A DNA stretch of 12,551 bases, taken from assembly GCA_022560025.1 (NCBI GenBank), contig JAFISE010000373.1, positions 1 through 12,551 of the forward strand, read 5' to 3'. The first letter of the stretch is position 1, and every line of letters starts with the position of its first letter. The position numbers were made by a program, and so were the translations under genes. Positions 1 through 8,721 of the stretch are shown here, piece by piece. The notes below the pieces were generated by a model. The model did no database searches. It was not told the origin of the DNA and worked only from the letters and a program-made list of their open reading frames with translations. This DNA is from Stagonosporopsis chrysanthemi. Lineage: Eukaryota > Ascomycota > Dothideomycetes > Pleosporales > Didymellaceae.

Positions 1-89
1 GGAAGACTGTACCGAGGAGCAGTTGGAAGACAGATCTGAGTCGGGTAGTTGTCAGGTGGTGTAAGGTGGGCTTGAAGAACTGGGCTTGT
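1..89. other. Unassigned flank with balanced base composition
   Basis: This stretch has ordinary GC content and keeps CpA and TpG, unlike the AT-rich sequence that follows abruptly. The reading frame of the downstream Gag relic runs back through it without a stop, but I recognise no conserved motif in the translation. It may be the N-terminal part of the same relic, or host sequence cut by the window edge. Confidence 0.4.
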
Positions 90-1103
90 TCTTACATTAA
101 CATAGCTAAGAAGCTACTCTCTAAGCTAGCAGAGGCTACTAAGCCTTAACTTATTAACTATAAGCCTAGAGCTATTAGGCTCTCTAACTTAACTATAGAT
201 AATTAAGAATCTTACTAATAGGAATATAATTAATAAAAGCGCTACTACTCTAAGTACTATACCTAGAAAAAAGCCTTAGCTAATCTAAATATAGATATTA
301 GCAAAACAATTACTATATACTATATATACCTAATTAAAGATTATAAAATACTTTATAACTAACTAGTTACTTATAAGAAGTTTCTCTGTCTAACTAATAT
401 AACTTACTATTATAAGCTTACTAATAAATATAACACTTTTAAGACTACTTTATAAGCTATAAAGAAGGTTAAGTAATAGCTAGCTAACTAGACATATATT
501 ATAGCTTAAGGCAAGGCTATTAGCTTGCTAGAGACTAATAGTAATTAACTATAAGAAGACTTTCTAATTGCCTGTAAAGCACTTAATTAAGAGTATACTA
601 TATTCTGCCTACGCAAGATCTTTAAGTACAAAGTACAGAGTACTACTACTAAGATCTTATCTCTAGAGACGTATATTACTAAGATAACTATATACCTATA
701 CTGTACAAAGCCTTACTATATAGGCCTAGTAGTTTCTATTACTAAGCTTAGAATTATAAAGCTAACTAAGACTTAATTAACTAGTTATATTTACTATAAT
801 AGTATATAACTAATACTTACCTACATATATAAGAAGTAGTATTAGTATACTAACTACTTTATTCTAAATCTATACTACTTAGTACGTCTAAAGACCTATT
901 AGCCTATAGCTAATACTATATATAAAGTTAAAGAAGTATAAAAGAACTCTAAAATTAATATATATATTAAGGCTACTCTTATAAGATAGTTAACTTACTA
1001 ACCTTAGAATACTATATTACTGTAAGTTAATAACAGTAAACTACTTGTTAATACTAACACGTTTGTAATATTAACTAGTCTATTGCTTAAGCCTATCTAT
1101 AAC

Positions 1104-1139
1104 AGCTACAATAGCTACAATAGCTATAATAGTTATAAT
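1104..1139 (+). repeat. 9-bp tandem repeat, four copies
   Basis: Four head-to-tail copies of AGCTACAAT-like units start at 1104, 1113, 1122 and 1131. The first two are identical. The third and fourth carry C-to-T changes, the third and one of the fourth's in CpA context. In the Gag relic frame they encode Ser-Tyr-Asn triplets, a low-complexity linker. Confidence 0.8.
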
Positions 1140-1381
1140 AATAATAGAGCTATTATAATTAACACTTTTACTAAGCCTATAGAAGCTCTTATAACTATAG
1201 CTATTAATAATACTATGCAGACTAACCTACTTAATAGATAGATTATTAACCTTAGATCTAATACATATATAATTAACACAGAAGCATAGAAAAGCTAAAA
1301 GAAGATAAGTAATAATCTTAATTATTAAACTCTTAACACTAGTAATAGCTATATTCTTATTATAGCTTAAGGTATAATAGA

Positions 1382-1386
1382 ACTTA
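1382..1386. repeat. Left target-site duplication of the copia element (ACTTA)
   Basis: The 5 bp ACTTA directly precede the 5' LTR and are repeated exactly at 6899-6903 directly after the 3' LTR. Five bp is the usual duplication length for Ty1/copia integrases. The match fixes both LTR ends. Confidence 0.9.
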
Positions 1387-1545
1387 TATTACAGGCTAAG
1401 CGCAGTCGTAAACCTAAACTGTGTTACTAATTGTGTTGCGCAAGGACCTAGATATAAGCTGAGCTATAATGCTAAAACAATACAACAACATACACACTCT
1501 TCTTGAGATCCTATACCTGCAACCCCTACACCCAACTGTGCAACA
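1387..1545 (+). repeat. 5' LTR
   Basis: It aligns without gaps to 6740-6898. Its first bases are TATTACAGG where the 3' LTR has TGTCGCAGG, so the canonical TG start has become TA, a RIP-type change. It ends in CAACA. The shared inner part contains a GATATAAGC TATA-like segment that could be the promoter core. Confidence 0.9.
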
Positions 1546-1784
1546 GTTATAAGCCTGGTAAACCTTCCTTCTGCAGCACTATTAGTCTATGCAGATACTT
1601 TTATTGCTATCAAATGCTCGTCGCAAGTACGCTGCTGGTCGCGACAGTTGTTGTGGGTTCTAACGAGAAGTGAGGGGTCGATCTGCAGCATCCGCAACCC
1701 TGCACTTGCCTGGAGATTGACAGTTGAACAATCACAACCACAACCACTTTGAAGAATCTCAAGTATCATTGTTAGACATTCACG
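1546..1784 (+). other. Copia leader with presumed primer-binding site
   Basis: This lies between the 5' LTR and the gag-pol ATG. Reverse transcription of LTR elements is primed by a tRNA pairing just inside the 5' LTR, so the site should begin near 1546 (GTTATAAGCCTGGTA). I cannot assign a tRNA from memory. The minus-strand open frame in this region has no recognisable content. The ATG context CACGATGTC suits fungal initiation. Confidence 0.6.
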
Positions 1785-4700
1785 ATGTCATCATCAAGAG
1801 ATCATAACCTTCCAATGCTCAACGCTCGTAGCGACTGGATCGACTGGTACAACTCCATCGAAGACCTTGCCAAGCGAAACGAAGTGTGGAAGTACTGCGA
1901 TCCACTAGGCATCAAGAACCTTGTCTTCACATCAACAAAACCATCAGACTCGGCAAGCAAGGACACAATCCAGAAGTACCAAAGCTTGCAGAGCATCTTC
2001 GACTCTGAGAAGAAGAAGTACAATAAGGTCTCTGATCGCATTGACTACACTGTCTGTCAAGAGTTCAAGCAACACTATCTTGGCAACCACGACGTGCGAA
2101 GCAAGCTTATCGCACTGTCAGACAGCATTCAGCCGAATGCAAAAGACCAAAGGCAAGACATCCGCACTGAGTTTGAAAAGCTCAGAAAAGGGCCCGGTAA
2201 TACAAGCCTAGACAAGTGGCTTGGCCGATGGCCTGCTCTTGTCAATAGTGCCAAACGGTACACGATCGAGAACCTCAGCGAGCCACAGATATGCGAAGCC
2301 TTCGTTGAAGCGTGTCGAGACATCAACCCACCATTCTACAACTACATGAAGTCGAAAGACGCACAAACCAAGAGCCAAGCGTCAGTTATCAATCAAACTG
2401 AAACAGCGTTAAGGCAAATCTCTGATGCGCTCATTTCTGCGCTGAACACGATCAGTCCAGAACATGCGAGTCACGGTCCCATTGCGGTAGGTGATTCGAG
2501 TGATGCTGACTCTGACGATGCGGTCGACGAAGTCGATGCTCCAGCGGTACAGAGAGCACGGAACACGATTGACAGGACCCTCAGATCCTTTCGTAGGTTG
2601 AAGCCAACACTCTCTGACAACAGGATTACGATAAGCTTCTGCATCAAGCAGTACCGCAGCATGGCACCTCCGAGCGAGAAGATCGCCAGAGGTCGCGCAG
2701 CTCACGCTACGCTTCAGGGCAGAAAGCACGGTCGTGATCCGAAGACGTCAGATGAGGAGGATAGGCAGCCACGGCGGAAGCGAGAGGCAATTGGATCGAG
2801 TTCGGTCTCTGCGACCCAGCCGAGCTGCCTTCGAGACTGTGTTTGCGGACAAGCACACAAGTACGCCAACTGTTGGTACCTTAACCCCGCAAAAGCTCCA
2901 GCTAGATGGAGGCCACAAATTCACATACAATCGAAAGTGATCACAGCCATCACAGGAAGTCATCGCCAGCGCGAGAAGATTGAGAGAAGCTTCTCTCGCA
3001 GCAACATCGCACTGCCCAACTTCTGGCCTAGCAGTAACGCAGACGAACAATCCGAGAAAGCGGCAAGCCAAGCCAGCTCTGTCACTGTAACAAGTACACG
3101 GCAAGCTAGGCCTAGAGCTTCATTCGCCACTTCCCGGTGCGCACTGAGCACTGCACGAAATCATAAGCCCGACAGCTACTTTCGTCTTGACAACTGCGCA
3201 GATACACACGTCTGCAACGACAAGTCGCGCTTCACCCATTACAAGTCAATCCAAGACGAAATTATTCGTTTTGGGGATACTGACACGCGCATTGAAGGTG
3301 TTGGAAAAGTGAGCGTAGATGTCTCAACACCAGCAGGCCACGGCCTCGTTCAGCTGGAGAAGGTGGCATACGTACCTGGTTTCCACTGGAACCTTCTGAG
3401 CACGCATGCGCTCGAAAAGCAAGGACTCTTCTTCAACACACGAACATGCTGGATGGAGTTCTTGGACGGCTCAAGAGCCTTCCAAGTGACGAAACGAGGC
3501 GCTTTTCGAGTTGTCGAGCCAAACACTACTAGAGCTTCTCCGAACTCAAACGAACCTCACAGAGCAGCAAACGCTTCCACTACGAGGAAAACTTCGCAGA
3601 ATCCCAAGAACGCCATAGCATCGATAGACATCTGGCATGCAAGACTAGGACACATCCGTAAAGAAGCTCTCCTTCATGTGCCTAATACAACCAAAGGTGT
3701 AACACTAAGCACACGCGACTTTGAGCGGAACGCAGAACTCTGCGAAACATGCGAGCTTGCGCAAGCTCACCAACACATATCAAGAATTCCAACCTGGCGA
3801 GGAACCTACCCCTTCGAGAAGGTTCACATGGACCTCATTGATATGGAAGAAGCATTCAACGCCAACTCATGGGTGGTGCACTTCTACTGTGACTACTCGT
3901 CGTACCACATATCATTCAATCTCCCAAACAAGACACAAGATGAACTTTTATCTGTCACCAAAGAATTCCTAGCTATTACAAACATGAACTGGGGATTCAC
4001 AACACGATACATCCGATCAGACGGCGAGAAAGGCTTAGGCAACGAGTGGAAGGAAATGATAGCCGCAAGGGGCATCACCTTCACACCGTCTCCGCCAGAC
4101 ACTCCAGATCAGAACAGTCTTGCCGAACGTTCTGGGGGGGTGATCATGACTACCGCGCGAAAACTTCGCATACAGAGCAGACTGCCTCACAGACTATGGC
4201 CACACATAGTTTCACACGCTACACGTCTTCTGAATCGCATCCCGGTGCAGCGCAAAGACTGGAGAACACCGTTCGAGATGGTCCACGGTCGTCAACCCGA
4301 TCTTTCACACTTAAAGATCATTGGATCGCGGGCTTACGTTCTCATCAAAAGCCGGAGAGATCGCCCAGCCAGAGCGAAGCTACAAGAGAAAGCGCTCATA
4401 GGATGGCTCGTGGGGACTGAAGCAACCAACATTCACAAAGTCTGGATACCACAGTCTAACCGCGTGATCACATCACGAGACGTACGCATAGATGAGAACG
4501 TCACGTACGATCCACAACACTCTGAGAATCTTCCGCAGCGTGAGCAAGCTCTGTCTGTTGCACTCAACGACGTCGATCTAGACGAATCAGACAACGACAT
4601 GCTTCTCATCGGGAGCGACACTGCAGAGCCAAGAGAAACCCAAGCTGGAGAACAAGGTCATGAGGCGCCGCCTGCGGGCTCAGGAGGAGATGGAACGTCC

Positions 4701-4931
4701 CTACGAGAGATACCTCCGCAAGTCATGCTTCGAGGCGCACCAGCGCGTTGGCCATATCCAACTCCCGTATCTCTAGGATCAGGTCCACACCAGAGAAGCA
4801 CCACGCAAGAGTTACTTGGTCACAGGACGGGCGCTACTACTGACGCATCCGTCCTCCAAAACCTACGCACCAGTACCGGACGGAACATACGACTGTCACA
4901 ACGAGGTCAAGACGCCGTCAGTGCCACCTAA
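1785..4931 (+). CDS. Copia Gag-protease-integrase part of the polyprotein
   Basis: This is 1048 residues of a Gag-pol polyprotein. Gag occupies roughly residues 1-370 (UBN2-like) and ends in a short zinc-knuckle-like motif at 352-363 with spacing Cys-x-Cys-x3-His-x4-Cys, instead of the retroviral Cys-x2-Cys-x4-His-x4-Cys. The protease has its presumed catalytic Asp at 469 in Asp-Asn-Cys-Ala, where most relatives have Asp-Ser/Thr-Gly-Ala. The pre-integrase zinc site has His618-x4-His and Cys653-x2-Cys656. The integrase core shows Asp683, Asp746 and Glu781, with the spacing expected for copia (34 residues between the last two). The frame ends at TAA 4929-4931, but the same frame continues into RT, so this is not a natural terminus. 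The most likely cause is CAA to TAA, a CpA-to-TpA change. The ATG at 1785 is the first in frame and has a good fungal context. Confidence 0.93.
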   Translation: MSSSRDHNLPMLNARSDWIDWYNSIEDLAKRNEVWKYCDPLGIKNLVFTSTKPSDSASKDTIQKYQSLQSIFDSEKKKYNKVSDRIDYTVCQEFKQHYLGNHDVRSKLIALSDSIQPNAKDQRQDIRTEFEKLRKGPGNTSLDKWLGRWPALVNSAKRYTIENLSEPQICEAFVEACRDINPPFYNYMKSKDAQTKSQASVINQTETALRQISDALISALNTISPEHASHGPIAVGDSSDADSDDAVDEVDAPAVQRARNTIDRTLRSFRRLKPTLSDNRITISFCIKQYRSMAPPSEKIARGRAAHATLQGRKHGRDPKTSDEEDRQPRRKREAIGSSSVSATQPSCLRDCVCGQAHKYANCWYLNPAKAPARWRPQIHIQSKVITAITGSHRQREKIERSFSRSNIALPNFWPSSNADEQSEKAASQASSVTVTSTRQARPRASFATSRCALSTARNHKPDSYFRLDNCADTHVCNDKSRFTHYKSIQDEIIRFGDTDTRIEGVGKVSVDVSTPAGHGLVQLEKVAYVPGFHWNLLSTHALEKQGLFFNTRTCWMEFLDGSRAFQVTKRGAFRVVEPNTTRASPNSNEPHRAANASTTRKTSQNPKNAIASIDIWHARLGHIRKEALLHVPNTTKGVTLSTRDFERNAELCETCELAQAHQHISRIPTWRGTYPFEKVHMDLIDMEEAFNANSWVVHFYCDYSSYHISFNLPNKTQDELLSVTKEFLAITNMNWGFTTRYIRSDGEKGLGNEWKEMIAARGITFTPSPPDTPDQNSLAERSGGVIMTTARKLRIQSRLPHRLWPHIVSHATRLLNRIPVQRKDWRTPFEMVHGRQPDLSHLKIIGSRAYVLIKSRRDRPARAKLQEKALIGWLVGTEATNIHKVWIPQSNRVITSRDVRIDENVTYDPQHSENLPQREQALSVALNDVDLDESDNDMLLIGSDTAEPRETQAGEQGHEAPPAGSGGDGTSLREIPPQVMLRGAPARWPYPTPVSLGSGPHQRSTTQELLGHRTGATTDASVLQNLRTSTGRNIRLSQRGQDAVSAT

Positions 4932-5048
4932 ACCCACGCTACGCAGCGATATAACGAGAAGAAAGCAAGACGCCAAGCTTACGCGCTGCGACTTGAGCGT
5001 GCCAAACTCGGCCAACAGGTAGCTCACGCTTTTGCAGCAGCACAGTCT

Positions 5049-6368
5049 ATGCGTATACATAGGAAAGACCTATTGCCGCCACCGGACTTCTGGCATCAGC
5101 TGAAGCGACATCCTGAAGGCAAAGGGTTTTGGCGTGCTGCTGACGCTGAACTTACGTCACTCGAGGAGAAGAAGACCTTCGAGCTGGTAGACTACCCAGA
5201 AGGCAAGCAAATACTGCCACTCAAGTGGGTGTTCACTTACAAAGTTGACGACGCCGGCTACCTTGTCCGTCACAAAGCACGGATCTGCGTAAGAGGTGAT
5301 CTTCAACACCACGTCTCCGACGATACATACGCAGCAACAGGAGCATACCGCAGCTTTCGCATTCTTATGGCCCTCGTCTGCGCATTTGGGCTTCTCTGTC
5401 ATCAAATCGACTTCAAGAACGCCTTTACCAATGCAGACATGGACGAAGAGGTATATACTGCCTGTCCGCCAGGGTACCGCGCTCCAGGCAAAGTCTGGAA
5501 GCTGCGAAAGGCGCTGTATGGACTACGCAAGTCGCCAAAGCTATGGTTCAACGAGCTTGTATCGTTCCTCAAGGGTCTGGGATTTGATCATTGCCCAGAT
5601 GAGCCATGTATACTCATCAACAATCAAACAGGACTGATCCTGTTTCTCTATGTAGATGACATGCTCGTCATCGCACAACCGGAATGTATTCACCTCATTC
5701 AAGACTTCAAGCTAAGATTGAACAGCAGGTATGGGATCAAGGATTTGAGCGAAGCAATCTCCTTCCTCAACATCAGCATCCTCCGAAACACCAGAGACAG
5801 AAAGCTCTGGATCAGCCAACACGGGTACATTGAGAAGATCTGTACCAAGTTCGGCATAGACGACACTGGAAGAACGGCTACAACGCCTCTCCTCTCGTCT
5901 TATCGCCCTCAACAGTACGAGGGACAAGCAACGCTTCATCAGATCACAGAGATGCAAGAAAAGGTAGGCTCGATCCTGTATGCAGCAGTCGTATCACGAC
6001 CCGATGTGTCTTTTGCAGCCAGCCAGTTAAGTCAGTTCACATTGAATCCTTCACCGGAGCACCTGCGTTACGCGAACCGAGTTCTCGCATATCTCCTGGC
6101 CACGAAGTACTATGCCATCGAGTTCTTGGGCTCAGTGGAAACGACCACTGAAGTAGAGACACGCGATGAAGAGGTACTTCAGCTGTCAAGCGACGCATCG
6201 TTCGCGGATGATCCAGAGACTCGAAGATCCACGCAGGGCTACCTCATGAAGCTGTTCAATGGGCCGATCATGTGGCAGTCATCTAAACAGAAGACTGTAA
6301 CCACGTCAACAACTGAAGCTGAGTTGCTCTCGCTGTCACACACAGCGAAGGAGACAATAGGTCTGTAA
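5049..6368 (+). CDS. Copia reverse transcriptase-RNase H part, open segment
   Basis: These 439 residues are in the same frame as the upstream Gag-integrase part: 4932 to 5048 is exactly 39 codons with no further stop. The ATG at 5049 is therefore probably an internal Met rather than a start. RVT_2 begins near the Lys-Trp-Val-Phe segment and carries Tyr-Val-Asp-Asp (codons 1289-1292 counted from 1785), the RT active site. The RNase H domain follows, with Ser-Ser-Asp-Ala (Asp at codon 1470) and the Thr-Thr-Glu-Ala-Glu motif (Glu at codon 1511). Translation stops at TAA 6366-6368, inside RNase H. The frame then stays open and conserved, so the stop is a mutation, again one transition from CAA. 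As it stands the RNase H domain lacks its C-terminal half. Confidence 0.92.
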   Translation: MRIHRKDLLPPPDFWHQLKRHPEGKGFWRAADAELTSLEEKKTFELVDYPEGKQILPLKWVFTYKVDDAGYLVRHKARICVRGDLQHHVSDDTYAATGAYRSFRILMALVCAFGLLCHQIDFKNAFTNADMDEEVYTACPPGYRAPGKVWKLRKALYGLRKSPKLWFNELVSFLKGLGFDHCPDEPCILINNQTGLILFLYVDDMLVIAQPECIHLIQDFKLRLNSRYGIKDLSEAISFLNISILRNTRDRKLWISQHGYIEKICTKFGIDDTGRTATTPLLSSYRPQQYEGQATLHQITEMQEKVGSILYAAVVSRPDVSFAASQLSQFTLNPSPEHLRYANRVLAYLLATKYYAIEFLGSVETTTEVETRDEEVLQLSSDASFADDPETRRSTQGYLMKLFNGPIMWQSSKQKTVTTSTTEAELLSLSHTAKETIGL

Positions 6369-6725
6369 CGGCTGTTCAAGCAGATACAGTTCGATCCTGA
6401 GCACCAACCTCGCATACTCTGTGACAACCAGCAGACCACAGGGCTGATCCAGAAGGACAGACCCCAAGCGTCATCAAAGCTGAAGCACGTTGACATCCAT
6501 AGCCTATGGCTGAGGCAGGTCTACAAAGACGGCACAGTCACAGTTCAATAGGTTCCAACGACTGAAATGCCTTCGGATGGCTTCACTAAACCACTCTTAG
6601 CAGAAAAGCACTCTCAGTTCGTACGTCACCTAGGCCTGGTTGATATCTCATCGCGGATTGATCCAGCGCATCGACACCAAGAGGCAAAATCTGATGACAG
6701 TCAGACCTCAACTGAAACTGAATAA
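6369..6725 (+). pseudogene. C-terminal RNase H tail of the copia polyprotein
   Basis: This continues the frame from 1785 without a shift. It keeps RNase H features: the Cys-Asp-Asn segment near 6420, a Lys-His-Val-Asp-Ile motif near 6482, and the Asp-Gly-Phe-Thr-Lys-Pro-Leu segment near 6578 that closes copia pol. A second stop, TAG at 6549-6551, stands where relatives have Trp, so TGG to TAG (TpG to TpA) is likely. The natural terminator appears to be TAA 6723-6725, giving 1646 codons overall, a normal copia size. Confidence 0.85.
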
Positions 6726-6726
6726 G

Positions 6727-6739
6727 CTCTGAGGGGGTG
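6727..6739 (+). promoter_or_regulatory. Polypurine tract for plus-strand priming
   Basis: A purine-rich run containing GAGGGGGTG directly abuts the TG that opens the 3' LTR. This is the standard position and composition of the primer for plus-strand DNA synthesis. Confidence 0.75.
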
Positions 6740-6898
6740 TGTCGCAGGCCAAGCGCTGTCGTGAACCTAAACTGTGTTACTAATCGTGTCGCGCAAGGAC
6801 CTAGATATAAGCTAAGCTATAATGCTAAAACAATACAACAACATACACACTCTTCTTAAGATCCTATACCTGCAACCTCTGCACCTAACTGTGCAACA
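6740..6898 (+). repeat. 3' LTR
   Basis: It is 159 bp, opens TGTCGCAGG and ends CAACA, so it keeps canonical TG...CA ends. Counted by eye it differs from the 5' LTR at 13 positions, 12 of them transitions. The derived-looking T or A states fall on both copies, so each LTR was mutated separately. Confidence 0.93.
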
Positions 6899-6903
6899 AC
6901 TTA
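6899..6903. repeat. Right target-site duplication of the copia element (ACTTA)
   Basis: Exact copy of 1382-1386, directly after the 3' LTR end. Confidence 0.9.
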
Positions 6904-6913
6904 TTACTTATAT

Positions 6914-6962
6914 ACTAACCTAAACTATTACTAAGTGTCTTACATTACTAAGTGTCCTAAAA
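6914..6962 (+). repeat. Left inverted repeat with 17-bp tandem units
   Basis: Reverse complement of 8722-8770 with two C/T mismatches. Inside it the 13-mer ATTACTAAGTGTC occurs at 6927 and again at 6944, a 17-bp period. These are candidate transposase-binding iterations. Confidence 0.9.
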
Positions 6963-6985
6963 TCTCTTAGCAGCCTTAACCTATG

Positions 6986-8686
6986 CTATAACTCCTTAAT
7001 TTTATTGCTATTAAACAGGGAGCTTACGTACGTTGTACTAGCATCTAATTCTAAAGACACCTCTATATCCTTTTTACACGTTTGCGCATTGTGCCTAGTC
7101 TTACTGCAGTTCCTACAGCGCTAAAGAGCTAGTTAGGCTAGTTCTTAACTACTACTACTATAAGCCTTCTTAGATTGCTAAGGCGCTATAGATGCCTTAG
7201 CAGCTACCTGCGCTGCAGCAGTCCTATACTCTATAGTACTACCTTACTAAATCTGCTTGCGCTTATGCAATTTTTACTTAGTTATCTCTGCTAATTGCTC
7301 TTTAAGCTTATAGATCTAAGTATATTAAAGCGTATTTTTATATAGTATTAGCTTACTACCTTTTATAAGCTAGAAGAAACTAGCCTAAGCTATAATAAGT
7401 AAGTAAGTAAAGGAATTGTGTACAAGCTTTAATTAAGATCTAAACTTATAGGTATTGCTTAGAGTCTTTAACTGCTATAGCGTCTCTAAGAAGAGAGGTT
7501 CTAGCAGGGTATGTAGCTACACTTTAAAGCAATCTAATACAACCTATATATTAATTAGGACTAGCCCTACTGCCTTAAAAGCCTTTTAACAGTTCTGCTC
7601 TATAAATATATTAAAAAACGCGTCTTTAAAGGCAGAGAAGAAGCCTTCTTTATTAATATAGAAGACGCATTAGCGTGCTAAGTCTCTAACGTGCTAAGAG
7701 TACCTGCACTTTAGTAGTAAGAAGCAGACTATATTAAGTAGCTAGAAGATATACAATAAATAGAAGAGTATATAGAAAGTTAAGATCTTATGTTTAAGGT
7801 AGTAGTCTTTAAAATACTAGTTAAAGTAGCTCTTATAGCTATCTAAAATAAGTAGCTAGTACTCTTCTACTTAGCACGTCTTTATATGCGTGTTAAAGTG
7901 CTTTAACTACTCTAGACTAAACGCGTTATTTATCTAGCTATTCTTAGAGACTAAGAGCTTCTAATTACGCAGTATTAAAGCTTTCTTGTACTAAACAAAG
8001 ATATAAACGCGTTTCTTGTAGATAATAAAAGGCAAGGTTGTATACCTAGCAGTGCAGATACTCTAGATAACTATAACCTACTTACAATTACCTAGCTAAA
8101 CAAGTATAAGTTAAGCACGTCTTTTTATACCTATAACAACCTTTATAGAGCTAATTATACCTATCTAGAAGCTAGTCTTATTAAAGTTATACATGTTGTT
8201 ATTATAGACGCTATACTTAGCTTTAGTCTCTTCTATTAGCTTAAACTACGCGCTAATTATCTCTAGATCTTCTTAGAGTATTCTCTGCCTATTCTTTGCT
8301 TAATTAAAGGCTATTTTAAGCTTAGGTAAGTATATTACAAAGTAATTAGCCTAGTACTTGCTAATAGGCTTGCTACTATGTATAGCTAGCAGTTTATTAG
8401 CTATATCTGCTACCTTATACAGCTAGAGTACAAATCCTTGCAAGTTAAGGTTAAGTATATATTAGATAATTGTCTGCTATTTAGTTATAGTAAGCTTCTA
8501 GTAGTTAAGAGTAGCTTCTGCGCAAAATATAAGTCTTTAGACACAATAAGAAAATATACAGTAATTAATATTATATACTTCTATAGCAGCCTAGTAGCTT
8601 TAGAATTGTCTAGATTTTAAAGCTTTAATAGCAAGCTAAAGCCTCTCTTTATGTTTAAGTAATAACGCGTTTAGTAGTTAAAGCAT
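6986..8686 (-). pseudogene. Transposase relic: HTH_psq, DDE_1, zinc knuckle
   Basis: Read from the minus-strand ATG at 8686, one frame runs 567 codons to TAG 6986-6988 without an indel but with many TAA/TAG codons. The N-terminus keeps a psq-type helix-turn-helix signature (Leu-Ala-Ile-Lys-Ala-Leu-Lys-Ser, then Ala-Ala-x-Glu-x-Tyr-Asn). The three catalytic Asp positions fall at codons 169, 282 and 318, exactly as in the transposase at 9256. Codon 169 (8182-8180) and codon 318 (7735-7733) now encode Asn, while codon 282 (7843-7841) is still Asp, in Asp-Ser-Tyr-x-Ser-Tyr where the family has Asp-Gly-His-x-Ser-His. The C-terminal Cys-x2-Cys-x4-His-x4-Cys knuckle is intact at 7117-7076. The family mobilises DNA by cut-and-paste, but this copy cannot. 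Start and frame are supported by the codon-for-codon match with the neighbouring copy. Confidence 0.85.
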
Positions 8687-8721
8687 GTTAGAGAGAGAAA
8701 GTAAGTAGAGAGCTTAGCAAG

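Larger units (their letters stand above)
90..1386 (+). pseudogene. RIP-degraded Ty1/copia-type Gag relic
   Basis: One frame (codons starting at 108, 390, 561 and 1101) stays unshifted across the region but is broken by many TAA and TAG codons. Reading the stops as mutated Trp or Gln codons gives a pattern matching the Gag of the intact copia element at 1785. In the intact Gag, the Lys-Trp-x3-Trp motif is followed 24 residues later by Phe in a Glu-x-Phe-x2-Ala-Cys segment. Here stops at 474-479 and 489 stand at or within one codon of the two Trp positions, and the Phe codon at 561 lies 24 codons after the second. The spacing back to the preceding Leu/Pro-Thr/Asn segment (390) also agrees within a codon. 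An Asn/Ser/Tyr repeat tract follows. The relic ends where the younger copia element inserted, and no protease, integrase or RT part was found. CpA depletion with surviving CpG points to RIP. The family call is inference from spacing, not alignment. Confidence 0.6.
1387..6898 (+). mobile_element. Complete Ty1/copia LTR retrotransposon, nested in RIP-mutated DNA
   Basis: The element is 5512 bp long with two 159-bp LTRs, a leader, one gag-pol frame (1785-6725) in the order Gag, protease, integrase, RT, RNase H, a purine tract, and flanking ACTTA duplications. Integrase before RT identifies it as copia rather than gypsy. The interior has balanced composition while both flanks are TpA-rich, so it inserted after the surrounding sequence had decayed. 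Three in-frame stops, each one transition from a Gln, Trp or other sense codon, and LTRs differing at about 13 of 159 positions show later light mutation. It is probably not autonomous as it stands. Confidence 0.95.

Noticed and set aside
1385..1386. LTR starting two bases earlier (TGTGTC at 6738, TATATT at 1385)
   Set aside because: The bases match under RIP, but the flanks then give no target duplication. Starting at 1387/6740 gives an exact ACTTA pair.
2409..3151. Several 60-118-codon minus-strand ORFs under gag
   Set aside because: They overlap a convincing Gag-pol frame in antisense and show no recognisable motifs.
8438..8620. 60-codon plus-strand ORF in the AT-rich block
   Set aside because: It lies antisense to the N-terminal part of the degraded transposase and has no features of its own.
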